DNA of 64,000 bases from assembly GCA_030603805.1 (NCBI GenBank), contig JAUVXD010000002.1, positions 124,001 to 188,000 on the forward strand, in the 5' to 3' direction. Positions 7,869 through 17,076 of the stretch are shown here, in pieces. Position 1 is the stretch's first letter; the number at the start of each line of letters is the position of its first letter. A program made the translations under genes and the position numbers. Origin of the DNA: Acholeplasmataceae bacterium. Lineage in GTDB: Bacteria > Bacillota_I > Bacilli_A > Acholeplasmatales > Acholeplasmataceae. The notes beneath the pieces are model-generated. The model saw only the letters and a program-made list of their open reading frames with translations, was not told the origin of the DNA and searched no databases.

Positions 7869-8101
7869 AAAATATACTAAGTTTACTGATCCTCGGTGTG
7901 TTTGCTATTTACTTTATTCAAAGATCTTTATTTGACACGCTCCTCAATAATTTAGTCCATGTAAGTCAGTTCCTGCTTCTATTCTATGTGATTTGGATTT
8001 TATTCTATGATTTTTTTAGATCGCTAAAAAAGAAACTTGGCGAAAAATTTGGTATCCATTTGAAAAGGTTCAAAAGAAAAATCTACAAGTTAAAAAGATA
8101 A
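7865..8101 (+). CDS. Small membrane protein with basic tail, last gene of the TerY-like operon
   Basis: This 78-residue protein has two hydrophobic stretches (about 3-20 and 30-50) and a strongly basic C-terminal tail (SLKKKLGEKFG...KRFKRKIYKLKR). The tail should face the cytoplasm, by the positive-inside rule. The ATG overlaps the stop of the preceding gene by four bases (ATGA). No known family is recognised. A terminator follows immediately. Confidence 0.62.
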   Translation: MKNILSLLILGVFAIYFIQRSLFDTLLNNLVHVSQFLLLFYVIWILFYDFFRSLKKKLGEKFGIHLKRFKRKIYKLKR

Positions 8102-8128
8102 CCACACATCGCTGTGTGGTTTTATTTT
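8101..8128 (+). terminator. Terminator of the TerY-like operon
   Basis: The stem ACCACACA (8101-8108) / TGTGTGGT (8113-8120), loop TCGC, is followed by TTTATTTT. It lies between two convergent operons; the opposite strand also has a fair T-rich tail, so it may act both ways. Confidence 0.75.
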
Positions 8129-9176
8129 AGAGCTTGTCAAATTGAATTGCTGCAAAAATTAATGCTGCGATTCCATAAGACCAATTCTTCCCTCTAGGAA
8201 TCAGTTTATAGCCTAAGTAAGGGAAAATCGGTAGTGGTATGGTTGGCCCAGATATCTCTGGCATATAAATTGAATCCTCATCAATGATCAGTGCATCCAC
8301 ACAAGCTTTAAATGCTTTAATGCCTGCTTCTTTATAGGTTTCATCTAAAAGATTTAATCGATACCCATGCATAAACCCAGCAGCAACCAACGCTGTAAAT
8401 GAAAGTTCTCTATATGTTTTGCCAACTTTATTTATAACGGTTTCAAAGGTGCCATCACTTCTTTGATAGGGTAGAAGCGCTTGGCAGGTGTTTTTGAAGA
8501 TTTGGATAATATGATCTTTTTCTTCGTGATTTCCAATGTTATCTAAAATCATTGGTAGGGACGCAACCACCCACCCATTACCTCTTCCCCAAAAAATCTT
8601 TCTTCTGGGGTAATGCGTTTTTTGTTTAACCCAATAACAGTGATACCAAAGATGTGAATCTTTATCTTGCATGTATTTAGACATAATTCTTGGTTGTCTT
8701 GCTGCAATATTCATCATCGCTTGATCTTGATGATCTTTTGCATAATGTGAGGGAAATACTGAAAACATCATGAGACTATCGACCCAAATTGATTTGGGAT
8801 AGAATTTGCCTTCAGGGCTATTGCCTAAATGATTCACCGAGTCTTCGATGAGTCTTGGTTCGTTTTTAATATAGTTTAAAACACGGTCTGTGAGTTTCTT
8901 ATAGTCCTCATTTTTTGTCTTCTTATACATTTGATAGGTAATTAAACCAGGTGCTGATGTATCGCTTTGATCAACTCTCGGTTGATTTTTCACATAGTAA
9001 TCACAATAAGCTTTTAAAAACTCTGTATAATCCTCTGTTTTTTGGTGCTCATCTAAAAGACTTAAAGCATACCCAAGTAAAGCTTCACCCCACATCCATT
9101 TCATTTTGGGGTCCCATGTTTTTTTAATGAAGTTTGCGAGATGGACTACGCTTTGGTAATAAGACTGTTCTGGCAT
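8127..9176 (-). CDS. Unsaturated glucuronyl / rhamnogalacturonyl hydrolase family protein (GH88/GH105-like)
   Basis: This 349-residue cytoplasmic protein has an alpha/alpha toroid pattern. Motifs of the family are visible: WMWGEALLGYAL near the N-terminus, SIWVDSLMMFSVF (the Asp is the expected catalytic acid) and RGNGWVVASLP. These enzymes remove the unsaturated uronic sugar left at oligosaccharide ends by polysaccharide lyases, by hydrating the double bond. There is no signal peptide, so it acts on imported oligosaccharides, in agreement with the transporter in the same operon. It is the last gene of the glycan operon. Its start (AGGGAGG about 11 bases before the ATG) lies inside the end of the upstream gene, with a 53-base overlap. 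The exact substrate cannot be read from the sequence. Confidence 0.85.
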   Translation of the reverse strand: MPEQSYYQSVVHLANFIKKTWDPKMKWMWGEALLGYALSLLDEHQKTEDYTEFLKAYCDYYVKNQPRVDQSDTSAPGLITYQMYKKTKNEDYKKLTDRVLNYIKNEPRLIEDSVNHLGNSPEGKFYPKSIWVDSLMMFSVFPSHYAKDHQDQAMMNIAARQPRIMSKYMQDKDSHLWYHCYWVKQKTHYPRRKIFWGRGNGWVVASLPMILDNIGNHEEKDHIIQIFKNTCQALLPYQRSDGTFETVINKVGKTYRELSFTALVAAGFMHGYRLNLLDETYKEAGIKAFKACVDALIIDEDSIYMPEISGPTIPLPIFPYLGYKLIPRGKNWSYGIAALIFAAIQFDKL

Positions 9177-11019
9177 AGCATTTTTCCTCCCTTTTAAGAT
9201 TCTTAAAGTCTAAGAATAAGACGTCGTTATGATAATAAATGGTTAGTTTTTTAGGATCTCTTTTCGATTGTACAAACGGTGTATCGAAACGATCATAAGA
9301 TAGAGACATTTTCTTTTGATCTTTGAAGAACTTTCCTGATGATCTTAATAGATAGTGATGTGTATTTTGTAAACTCACCTTTTGACTGGAGAACATATAA
9401 GATAAAGACTTCACATATTTATTAAAGTTTTCAAAACTACCCATCTCATCCTTAGATGAAACTAAGACAATAAACTGAAGTTTCTTACCGAAATAAATAA
9501 GTTCCTCTTCCTCTTTAACTTCATAGGGTTTCGAGGAGATGATGGCGATATAAGAATCCTTCACTCGACCTAAGATGACTTGATCTCTTTGAACAACTTG
9601 ATCCATCTTCTTCATTGGAAAGTAAAAGTGAACTAGATGTAATCTTTCTTTCTCCAAATAACCCTTTCTAGGCGTTAAATCATACATCAAAAACAAGGTG
9701 TTCTCATCTTGAACAGAAAGCGGATTGATGCCATTACCTACCCAATAAGAGGGTGAAAAATTTCTGGCTGCATCATCAAACATTGGGCTTCCCGGATGGG
9801 TTGAAAAGATGTTGACTTGATTAGGTAAAGTAGCTTGCCAAATGTGGTGTTGATCACCAAATTTCTTAGGATGATATTTTTGAGCAGTCGATAACATATA
9901 ATCTTTCGTCTTATAAGTATAGGTGTTTGCACGTTCAATCGCGACCCCTTGTGTGGCTGGATTAAGCAGTTTAACAACGAAAGGAAGTAATTTGAGTTTT
10001 CTTAGAATGGGAATATTGACTGAACCTAAATCCTTTAAGAAATTATTGTCTTGTAGCTTCCATGCATTAAATATTTTCATGGTCATATCAATCGACTCTG
10101 GATTGGTGAATGCTTCCATTTGCCATAAAAACATACCCAAATCATCGATCTCATAATTTTGAAGTGTACGTTTAACTTCATTTAAATCAAGACCCATGGA
10201 ATCTTTAATAATGAGTGGGTCTTTAACCGATGCAATCATTTTGATGACATCAGGAACTTGATAGTTTTTAGATAAAATGAAAAGACTTGATAATCTTTCA
10301 TAATCATATTCTTTTTTAATAATCCCAAACGCATGGGCTAAAATATCATTAACGTCATGTAAATTTGAATCCTTCTTCTGGGCCTCATAACATCTGCCAG
10401 AAGTTGCAACAAAATAGCCTTCAAAACTATGAAGTGCCATATCTAAAAAGAGAAGATCTAAAATCATTTTAGACTTTTCAACAATTTCATGATCATTGGC
10501 ATAATCAACGAGCATCACTAAAGGTGCGATATCTTCTTCGTAGTATGTATTGGAATGCCACTCGATAAAGCCAAATCTAAACTTATAATCAAGCCATCTA
10601 ATGATTTTTTTATGTGCTTTTTCGATATGATAATATCCAGGGTTTCCATCATTTTTAAATGTTTCATCTGGAAAAAGATGGCCGACTAAATATTCACATG
10701 TATGAAAAAGTATTTGATGATTTTCAGACCAAAAGCACATGCCATCGCTTCCTGGTTCATCCATCCAATATTTAAACCCTAGCATTGCATCTTTGATTTT
10801 TTCAACCAAAGCCTCAGATAAAAGATGTTTGTAAGCGATATAGGTCTTAATCAAGACAATCATTCTAAAATCTGCACAGTCAAAACGCTGATTGACAAAA
10901 TCAATCAGGACTTCAATTTGAGCTTCATCAATCTTCTTTCCTTGTTCAAGTAAGATGATATCTTTAAAGCTTTTGCTATTCATTTTGATGTTCATGCCAA
11001 CGTCAGCTTTAACTGTCAT
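9124..11019 (-). CDS. Large uncharacterised protein of the glycan operon, paralogue of the 723-residue protein
   Basis: This 631-residue protein has no signal peptide. It is clearly related to the gene at 13225-15396. Shared blocks include FKYWMD...CFWSENHQILF, GFIEWHSNTYYEEDIAP, GVAIERANTYTYKT, GDQHHIWQA.LPNQVNIF and YWVGNG. The first half is rich in helices and aromatic residues, as in alpha/alpha-toroid polysaccharide lyases or hydrolases; the second half looks beta-rich. I cannot name a known family with confidence. The invariant His, Glu and Tyr in ENHQ and SNTYYEEDIAP are candidate catalytic residues. AAGAGGT precedes the ATG. A polysaccharide-degrading role is inferred from the operon: symporter, GH88/105-type enzyme and isomerase-like protein. 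Confidence 0.6.
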   Translation of the reverse strand: MTVKADVGMNIKMNSKSFKDIILLEQGKKIDEAQIEVLIDFVNQRFDCADFRMIVLIKTYIAYKHLLSEALVEKIKDAMLGFKYWMDEPGSDGMCFWSENHQILFHTCEYLVGHLFPDETFKNDGNPGYYHIEKAHKKIIRWLDYKFRFGFIEWHSNTYYEEDIAPLVMLVDYANDHEIVEKSKMILDLLFLDMALHSFEGYFVATSGRCYEAQKKDSNLHDVNDILAHAFGIIKKEYDYERLSSLFILSKNYQVPDVIKMIASVKDPLIIKDSMGLDLNEVKRTLQNYEIDDLGMFLWQMEAFTNPESIDMTMKIFNAWKLQDNNFLKDLGSVNIPILRKLKLLPFVVKLLNPATQGVAIERANTYTYKTKDYMLSTAQKYHPKKFGDQHHIWQATLPNQVNIFSTHPGSPMFDDAARNFSPSYWVGNGINPLSVQDENTLFLMYDLTPRKGYLEKERLHLVHFYFPMKKMDQVVQRDQVILGRVKDSYIAIISSKPYEVKEEEELIYFGKKLQFIVLVSSKDEMGSFENFNKYVKSLSYMFSSQKVSLQNTHHYLLRSSGKFFKDQKKMSLSYDRFDTPFVQSKRDPKKLTIYYHNDVLFLDFKNLKREEKCYARTVLLPKRSPSRKLH

Positions 11020-11028
11020 AATGACCTC

Positions 11029-12456
11029 TTAAAAAATAGCTTTCTCTAGTAGATTGAGTTCTTCTTGTTCTTCTTTTGATAGTTTAGTTTTCGTTTCTCT
11101 AAGCTTTAAGAACTTTCTTACTTGATGGCTTCTTTCATTGGTTAAAACAAACTTACGAGCCATAATATAACCGACTGTCATCAATAAAACAAAGCTTAAA
11201 GACATGGCAAGTCTAATGCCTAAAAGTGCGCCAGCGGGTTGTGTCGGGAGCGGTTCTAAATCTGTTGGTTTGAGATAACCAGATACAGCAAGCATAATCC
11301 CAAAAATTTGAATGGCAATTGCACTACTCGTTTTTCTAATAAATGTCATAATGCCAGAAAAAGATCCTGTGGGTCTTTCTTTAAGCATGAGTTCTCCTGC
11401 ATCGACGGCATCCGGGAAAATAATCCAGCTCATCAGTTGTGCACCAGCAAAGCCAAGTGCAGTCACAGCAGTGAGTCCATAAGCACCAAAAATCGGCCAA
11501 TCACTTGGATATAATCCAACCCCGACAAAACCTATAATAGCAATCGGTAGGCCAAAATAATAAATCTTCTTCTTATCGACTGTATTGACTAACTTGTTAA
11601 TGATTGGAAACATCAAAAGTTGAATACCAATAAAAGTGCCTAAGAAAATGGTTGGGCTTCCCTTAACGACATAAAGCGCGTAATAGATAATCCCCGCAGA
11701 TAAGATATCCATCGAAATACTTTGGCATAAATACATATAAGTGAGACCTCTAAAAGCTTTAACTTTGAGGGGTTTTACAAATGTTTTAACTTCAAAGACT
11801 GATTTTTCCGTAGGAATAACGACTCTTTCTTTGGTAAAAAGACCTATTAAAATTAAAGGTAATGCAAAGAATAATCCAAAACCAATACCTACAGCAAGAT
11901 AGAATACTTCAATTCCAAAGCTTCCTGCCTTATAGGATTCTAAAATCATCGTTGGTACTAACGTACAAACTGCGGTTGCTACAGTAGAAACAACCAGTCT
12001 TAAGACATTGACAGTATTACGTTCTTTAACATGGGTTGTAATTTCTGCGGATAAAGAACTATAGGGTACTGCAATAATGGTTGAAATCGTACTGTAAAAC
12101 AAGAATGTTGAGATTGCAAATACAACTTTACCTGTTTCAGATTGCCACCCACCGATTGGCATCCACATTAATGCGAATGCGATAATGACCATGATCCCAC
12201 CAAAAAAGATATAAGGTCTTCTTCTGCCAAATTTTGTTCTGGTATTATCAGAGATAATGCCCATTAAAGGATCTGAAATCGCATCCCAAACCTTTGAGAT
12301 TAAAATCGCGGTTGCTGCGATTGCAGGATTGAGTCCAATAATATCCGTTAGGAAGATGAGATAAAGCACGCCAATTAAAGCTTGTGCCCCACCTCCAAAA
12401 ACATCTCCCCATGCAAAAATGACTTTCTCTTTTGTTTTCATTTGATTAGTTTCCAT
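11029..12456 (-). CDS. GPH-family (MelB-like) sugar:cation symporter
   Basis: This is a 475-residue, 12-helix transporter of the glycoside-pentoside-hexuronide:cation symporter family. Diagnostic motifs are FAWGDVFGGGAQALIGVLY at the N-terminus, SKVWDAISDPLMG (the Asp residues form the cation site) and DNTRTKFGRRRPYI in the first cytoplasmic loop. The start was set at 12456 because AAGGGAGAG lies 7 bases upstream; an upstream in-frame ATG at 12492 has no ribosome site. It overlaps the isomerase-like gene by 11 bases. It probably imports the oligosaccharide or uronide processed by the GH88/105-like enzyme, with Na+ or H+. Confidence 0.9.
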   Translation of the reverse strand: METNQMKTKEKVIFAWGDVFGGGAQALIGVLYLIFLTDIIGLNPAIAATAILISKVWDAISDPLMGIISDNTRTKFGRRRPYIFFGGIMVIIAFALMWMPIGGWQSETGKVVFAISTFLFYSTISTIIAVPYSSLSAEITTHVKERNTVNVLRLVVSTVATAVCTLVPTMILESYKAGSFGIEVFYLAVGIGFGLFFALPLILIGLFTKERVVIPTEKSVFEVKTFVKPLKVKAFRGLTYMYLCQSISMDILSAGIIYYALYVVKGSPTIFLGTFIGIQLLMFPIINKLVNTVDKKKIYYFGLPIAIIGFVGVGLYPSDWPIFGAYGLTAVTALGFAGAQLMSWIIFPDAVDAGELMLKERPTGSFSGIMTFIRKTSSAIAIQIFGIMLAVSGYLKPTDLEPLPTQPAGALLGIRLAMSLSFVLLMTVGYIMARKFVLTNERSHQVRKFLKLRETKTKLSKEEQEELNLLEKAIF

Positions 12457-13222
12457 GTGTCTCTCCCTTTGGTTCAAATAAATGTGCAACATTGTTTTTT
12501 AAATATTTCATGCTCATATCAATGCTTTGCATCGGATGCTTTGTATCTTGTTCGATCACCATATATCCTGCAAAGGTTTTACCATATTCGATTACTTTTT
12601 TAAAATCTACTGTACCTCTGCCAAGTTCAGTATCGTATGCCTTTTTAGTTTTGTCGTCAAAGTTGTAATCTCTTAAATGGATCCCCATGAGTCTTTTACC
12701 CACACGATTGATTAAATCCAGTGGAACGACCTTAGATTTTGTTGCCCAGTAGGTGTCTAAGACAAATTTGACTTTTGGATTAGTTTCCCGGTAAAGAATT
12801 TCAAACTTCGTTAACTTACCTACTTTTTTGAATTCATAATCATGGTGATGAAACCCTAATTCAATCTCATGTTTTTCATAAATCTTTTGAAGTTTATTGA
12901 GTTTTTTTGCAAAACTGATGAGTGCTTTTTCCTGACCTAAAATTGCAGAAATAGGCAAAACAGAAACACAGACTCTATTGCAAGAGGTCATCTTGCAAAA
13001 ATCAACTATTTTTTTAACTTTTCTCTTCAATTTTTTATACGTGAGTTGAATCGCTAATACTTCTATTTGATGCTGATTAAGTAGTGCAACCGTCATATCA
13101 TTGATGGGTATCCTTGCCAGTTCAACACCATGGACATCTCTTCTTTTAAGTAATGTGAGCGTGACACTGAGTTTTTTCTTTAAAAGATGTCTCACCGTAT
13201 AGGTTTGTACACCAAACTTCAT
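12446..13222 (-). CDS. Sugar phosphate isomerase/epimerase-like TIM barrel protein
   Basis: This 258-residue protein belongs to the AP endonuclease family 2 / xylose isomerase-like fold. It starts MKFGVQTYTVRHLL. Metal-ligand motifs are visible: HHHDYEF, the Asp in KFVLDTYW, MGIHLRDYN, GRGTVDFK and VIEQD near the C-terminus. Such proteins act as isomerases, epimerases or dehydratases on sugars and inositols. It lies between the large predicted lipid-anchored or membrane-anchored protein and the symporter, two bases from its upstream neighbour, and is surely co-transcribed. The substrate is unknown. Confidence 0.82.
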   Translation of the reverse strand: MKFGVQTYTVRHLLKKKLSVTLTLLKRRDVHGVELARIPINDMTVALLNQHQIEVLAIQLTYKKLKRKVKKIVDFCKMTSCNRVCVSVLPISAILGQEKALISFAKKLNKLQKIYEKHEIELGFHHHDYEFKKVGKLTKFEILYRETNPKVKFVLDTYWATKSKVVPLDLINRVGKRLMGIHLRDYNFDDKTKKAYDTELGRGTVDFKKVIEYGKTFAGYMVIEQDTKHPMQSIDMSMKYLKNNVAHLFEPKGETHGN

Positions 13223-13224
13223 AA

Positions 13225-15396
13225 CTACACGACCGTTCTGGTTAAGTTTTGATAGTTTAAGGTAAGTCTTCTACTATTCAATTCAAAGATAATCGTTTCA
13301 GGTTTTCTTTGAATACCAAGAGGTGCGACATAGGGGCCTTCAAATCTTAAATATTCTAAATCTAAAATTTGATTATTCACTGAAAATGAGGTAGCGTAAA
13401 TCGCTTTGAGCGTTGAGATTTGCGATGTTTGGTTCAGTACTGTTTGATAGGTAACTGAATGTTCTGCCTTATTATAGGTGATGGTGTTACTTAAAAATCT
13501 TGAAATAAAGGCTCCAAAAGATTCGGTTGTTGTATCTGAGAGTTCAATGACGAAGTAGTGATCTCCTACGCCTTTTTGAACAAGATCATATTTTTCTGTA
13601 ATCGTGTCCTTTACAGAACCTCTCACCAATAAATCATCACGATCTCCCTCTTGATTGCTGATTTCAAATGGCACAAACTCAAGGGCATATCTGGCTTTAA
13701 TGGCAATCATTGCTGCACCAACTCGACCAAAAATGTAGCCCTCTTCTAATCTTGTTTCATCGACTTCGTCAAAGAGTTGATAAGGAAAATAGACATGGGT
13801 CATTTCCTTCATAATCATCGGTTCCATAAATCCAACTTTTGTTGGCGGTTGATAGATTTGAATGCTTACATTCTTTTCTTGGACTAAATAACCCTGTCTA
13901 CCATTGCCAGTCCAATAGGTTGGAGTTCCTGAACGTCTTGGAATTTTTGCGGGTTGTGTGGTAAAAATAGAGACTTGATTCGTTAAATTAATTTGTGAAA
14001 TGGCATGTTGGTCTGCATATTCACCGGGTTGATAGGCTTGTGCTGTATGCATCGAATAATATGGTGTTTTATAGGTGTATACATTGGCTCTTTCAATAGC
14101 AACACCATTGGTTGAAGGTTGTAATGTTTCACTGACCCATCCTAAAAGATTAAAAAGTCTAAGAGGCCATAAATTAACCAGTTTAAAGTCATTAAGAAAA
14201 TCATTTCTAAACATGTTGTGTTTAGACATATAGTTAATCGTGTTATCAACCACTGCAGGATTACTGAAGGCTTCCATATTCCATTGCATCATGATTTGAT
14301 GATCTTCTAAGCCTAATAAACCTTCACCTTTAAGTTCTTCAACATTTAAAGATTGGGTCGAACGAATGATTTTTTCAGAAGATGCATCATCAAAAATTTC
14401 TTTAATAACTTCTGGAACAATGTAGTAAGGATTGCCAAAGTCATCGGTAGCCTCAGACATTTGTCTAAAACTATTGAAAAAGCCACTACTTGATGTAAAC
14501 CAGCTATTGGCTAAATCCTTCGTTTCTAAGGGTTGCATCACATAATCAATAAAAGGTCTCATGCGATTGCCATGATCATCAGAAACACGGTTATCTGAAT
14601 ACATTCTGCCACTACTTGATACAAATATATAATAGGTTCTTGGTAAAAAGGTTACGGGGTCTACGCCTTCATATTTAAAGGATTGTGAAGCCATATCGTA
14701 CCACAAAAGATCCATAATAATCTTCATTCTCGAAACCATCGTGCTGTTATTCGAAAATTGAATGATATTAGACATTGGAGCGATATCTTCTGGATAGTAA
14801 TTATTGGAATACCATTCTGTAAATCCATAAAGATATCTTTGTTCCATCCATGCGTTAATTCTTCGCTCAGCCATTTCCATATGCTCAGCTCCGGTTTTAC
14901 CATCGACTGTAAAGATTTCATCAGGGAATGTTTGACCGACTAAATACTCCGAAGATGCAAACAAGATTTGATGATTTTCAGACCAATAGCACATCGAATC
15001 TTCTCCACCTTGGTCCATCCAATACTTAAAATCAAGTAAAACACGCTTGATATCTTCTTGGGTATCGGGATTAAGTTCATCCTTAAAGGAAAGATAAAAT
15101 CTAACCAAAGCTTGAACTCTAAAATCGGCAACATCATAACGTCCGTTGATATAATCAAAAGTTCCAGAAAGTTCACTATTGATGAACTCATCTGTTAAAA
15201 CAATACCTTCAGGTAGTGCCTCTCCTTTGGACGTTTTATAAAAATAGTAGAGTAAACGGTCCCCACCACCAGAATTATAAGGTCCTGATGGGCGTTGCGG
15301 TAGTGGGTTTATTTGCATGTTAATTGCAAACTGGATGCCTAAACTGAGTAAAAACAAAAAAAGAACTATAATAATATATAACACCGTTTTTTTCAT
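13225..15396 (-). CDS. Large membrane-anchored uncharacterised protein, first gene of the glycan operon
   Basis: This 723-residue protein has an N-terminal membrane segment (LYIIIVLFLFLLSLGIQFAI, about 5-24) and the remainder outside the cell. It is a paralogue of the 631-residue protein at 9124-11019, which lacks the anchor. The motifs FKYWMDQGGEDSMCYWSENHQILF and EWYSNNYYPEDIAP and the GVAIERANVYTYKT block align. One copy outside and one inside the cell suggests that both act on the same type of glycan, long chains first and imported fragments later; this is inference. The start has AAGTAGGT about 8 bases upstream. A promoter lies at 15491-15518. The family is not recognised; it may be a polysaccharide lyase or hydrolase. 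Confidence 0.6.
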   Translation of the reverse strand: MKKTVLYIIIVLFLFLLSLGIQFAINMQINPLPQRPSGPYNSGGGDRLLYYFYKTSKGEALPEGIVLTDEFINSELSGTFDYINGRYDVADFRVQALVRFYLSFKDELNPDTQEDIKRVLLDFKYWMDQGGEDSMCYWSENHQILFASSEYLVGQTFPDEIFTVDGKTGAEHMEMAERRINAWMEQRYLYGFTEWYSNNYYPEDIAPMSNIIQFSNNSTMVSRMKIIMDLLWYDMASQSFKYEGVDPVTFLPRTYYIFVSSSGRMYSDNRVSDDHGNRMRPFIDYVMQPLETKDLANSWFTSSSGFFNSFRQMSEATDDFGNPYYIVPEVIKEIFDDASSEKIIRSTQSLNVEELKGEGLLGLEDHQIMMQWNMEAFSNPAVVDNTINYMSKHNMFRNDFLNDFKLVNLWPLRLFNLLGWVSETLQPSTNGVAIERANVYTYKTPYYSMHTAQAYQPGEYADQHAISQINLTNQVSIFTTQPAKIPRRSGTPTYWTGNGRQGYLVQEKNVSIQIYQPPTKVGFMEPMIMKEMTHVYFPYQLFDEVDETRLEEGYIFGRVGAAMIAIKARYALEFVPFEISNQEGDRDDLLVRGSVKDTITEKYDLVQKGVGDHYFVIELSDTTTESFGAFISRFLSNTITYNKAEHSVTYQTVLNQTSQISTLKAIYATSFSVNNQILDLEYLRFEGPYVAPLGIQRKPETIIFELNSRRLTLNYQNLTRTVV

Positions 15397-15490
15397 TGAT
15401 TGTACCTACTTATGTCAATTTTTATAATCAATAACGCTTTAAGGTGATTCTTTTCATTTTTGTTTCTAGAAATGTTTGATATTCTATTTC

Positions 15491-15518
15491 ATTATACTAT
15501 AGTAATAATTACTTTGAA
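15491..15518 (-). promoter_or_regulatory. Promoter of the glycan operon
   Basis: On the minus strand there is -35 TTCAAA (15513-15518), a 16-base spacer and -10 TATAAT (15491-15496), about 95 bases before the first gene. No clear operator dyad is seen. Confidence 0.55.
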
Positions 15519-15563
15519 CCTAAAAATATTATCATTTTCTAAAACATTTGAATTGTTCGTTTT

Positions 15564-16973
15564 TTATGTGTTTCCGGTTTGTTTATCTTTCAAGTGAATC
15601 GTCATCGAACTCAGTAATCTTTCCATGACAAATCTAATATCTTCTATGGGAATACCTGCATATCCAATCACGAGTGTCGGATAATTTGATATTTTTTGAT
15701 TGACTAATTGATTGTAGTGATGAATCCCTGTCACTTCAATTTTCATCTGTCTAGCTTGTTCAATTAAGACTTTTTCATCGATATCTCTTCTAATTTCTAG
15801 TAAGAAATGGAGTCCTGCTTCCTCCCCAATCATGAAAACATCTTTATAGTTTGAAATCACTTCTGAAATAATATCTAATTTTTTCTTATAATGATTACGC
15901 ATGCGGTTGATATGTCTTTCAAAAAATCCACCATGCATAAAACGATACATGATCCATTGTTCGATATTAGGGACCGTACAGCCTTGATAAGTTGATAACA
16001 ATTGATACTTTGAAAGTAATTTCTTAGGTAAAACCATGTATGCCATTCGAAACGATGGCGCAAGCGTCTTTGTAAATGTATTGATATAAATGACTTTATC
16101 ATTTGAGTCTAAACTTTGAAGCGCTGGAATCGGACTGCCTTGATATCTAAATTCTGAGTCATAATCATCTTCAATAATATATCTATCCTCTTTTTGATTC
16201 GCCCAGTTTAAAAGTTCATTTCTTCTTTGAATTGGCATGACAACACCTGTTGGAAACTGATGTGAAGGTGTCACATGGACAATGTTTGCTTGTGAACTAC
16301 TGAGTTGATCCACAATAAGTCCAGATTGATCTAAAGAGATTAAAGATAATTTAACTTCGCTTGCTTTAAAGATATGATAGATTTTAAGATAATTTGGATT
16401 TTCAATCGCGTAATGCTGCTTTCTACCGAGTAAATCTAAGATGATGTGCATAAGTTGAGAGCCCCCTGAACCCATCACGATTTGATTGGGATCCACATGA
16501 ATTCCTCTATAAACCTCAATATATCTTGTGATTTCTTCTCTCAGTTTTAAAATGCCTTGAGGATCTATTACATTGAGGGTTTCATGATGATTTTCAGCTA
16601 AAACCTCACGCGTGAGTTTTGCCCATGTTGCACTAGGAAAAAGGTTCGTATCGATAATATTGGTTTTGAATTCATACTCATAGATAAAAGGTTTTTCTGA
16701 TTCTTCAAAACTAATTTTCTTCTTTGGTGTGATCTGTTGAATAACGTCCACTTTTTTAGAGACATAATAACCGCTTTTTTCAATGGCATAAACATAACCT
16801 TCTGCCACGAGTTGCTCATAAGCAGCTTGGACCGTGAGAGGTGATATCTTAAGTGATGCAGCAAGTTTTCTTTTTGAGGGTAATTTGTCATGTTCAAGGT
16901 ATTTATTCTCATTGATCATGGTTTTAAATTGCTCATAGAGTTTCATGTAAATCGTATTTTTCGTAAAAGGCAT
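15564..16973 (-). CDS. pdxR: MocR-type (GntR-aminotransferase) regulator, PdxR-like
   Basis: This 469-residue protein has two domains. Residues 1-75 are a GntR winged helix (LPSKRKLAASLKISPLTVQAAYEQL). About residues 105-460 are a fold-type I aminotransferase-like domain with the PLP Lys in TFTKTLAPSFRMAY. MocR proteins of the PdxR branch bind PLP and control pdxS-pdxT. Here the gene is divergent from pdxST across about 100 bases, the classic arrangement. The start was set at 16973 (MPFTKN), with GAGGTG 5 bases upstream; the ATG at 16985 has no such site. The regulatory role is inferred from domains and gene position. Confidence 0.88.
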   Translation of the reverse strand: MPFTKNTIYMKLYEQFKTMINENKYLEHDKLPSKRKLAASLKISPLTVQAAYEQLVAEGYVYAIEKSGYYVSKKVDVIQQITPKKKISFEESEKPFIYEYEFKTNIIDTNLFPSATWAKLTREVLAENHHETLNVIDPQGILKLREEITRYIEVYRGIHVDPNQIVMGSGGSQLMHIILDLLGRKQHYAIENPNYLKIYHIFKASEVKLSLISLDQSGLIVDQLSSSQANIVHVTPSHQFPTGVVMPIQRRNELLNWANQKEDRYIIEDDYDSEFRYQGSPIPALQSLDSNDKVIYINTFTKTLAPSFRMAYMVLPKKLLSKYQLLSTYQGCTVPNIEQWIMYRFMHGGFFERHINRMRNHYKKKLDIISEVISNYKDVFMIGEEAGLHFLLEIRRDIDEKVLIEQARQMKIEVTGIHHYNQLVNQKISNYPTLVIGYAGIPIEDIRFVMERLLSSMTIHLKDKQTGNT

Positions 16974-16985
16974 ATGACACCTCAT

Positions 16986-17045
16986 CTGGTATGTTTATTT
17001 TTTTTCAAACTGAATATTTGTGTATACCAGTTATCATTATATAAT
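16986..17045 (+). promoter_or_regulatory. pdxR-pdxST divergent control region
   Basis: The pdxS promoter has -35 TTGTGT (17018-17023), a 16-base spacer and -10 TATAAT (17040-17045). Two inverted 7-base elements, CTGGTAT (16986-16992) and ATACCAG (17024-17030), stand 38 bases apart. One overlaps the pdxR start region and the other lies inside the pdxS spacer. They are good candidates for PdxR binding sites; binding is inferred. Confidence 0.6.
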
Positions 17046-17076
17046 AATAACGGACATTCTACAAGGAGGGATCCCT

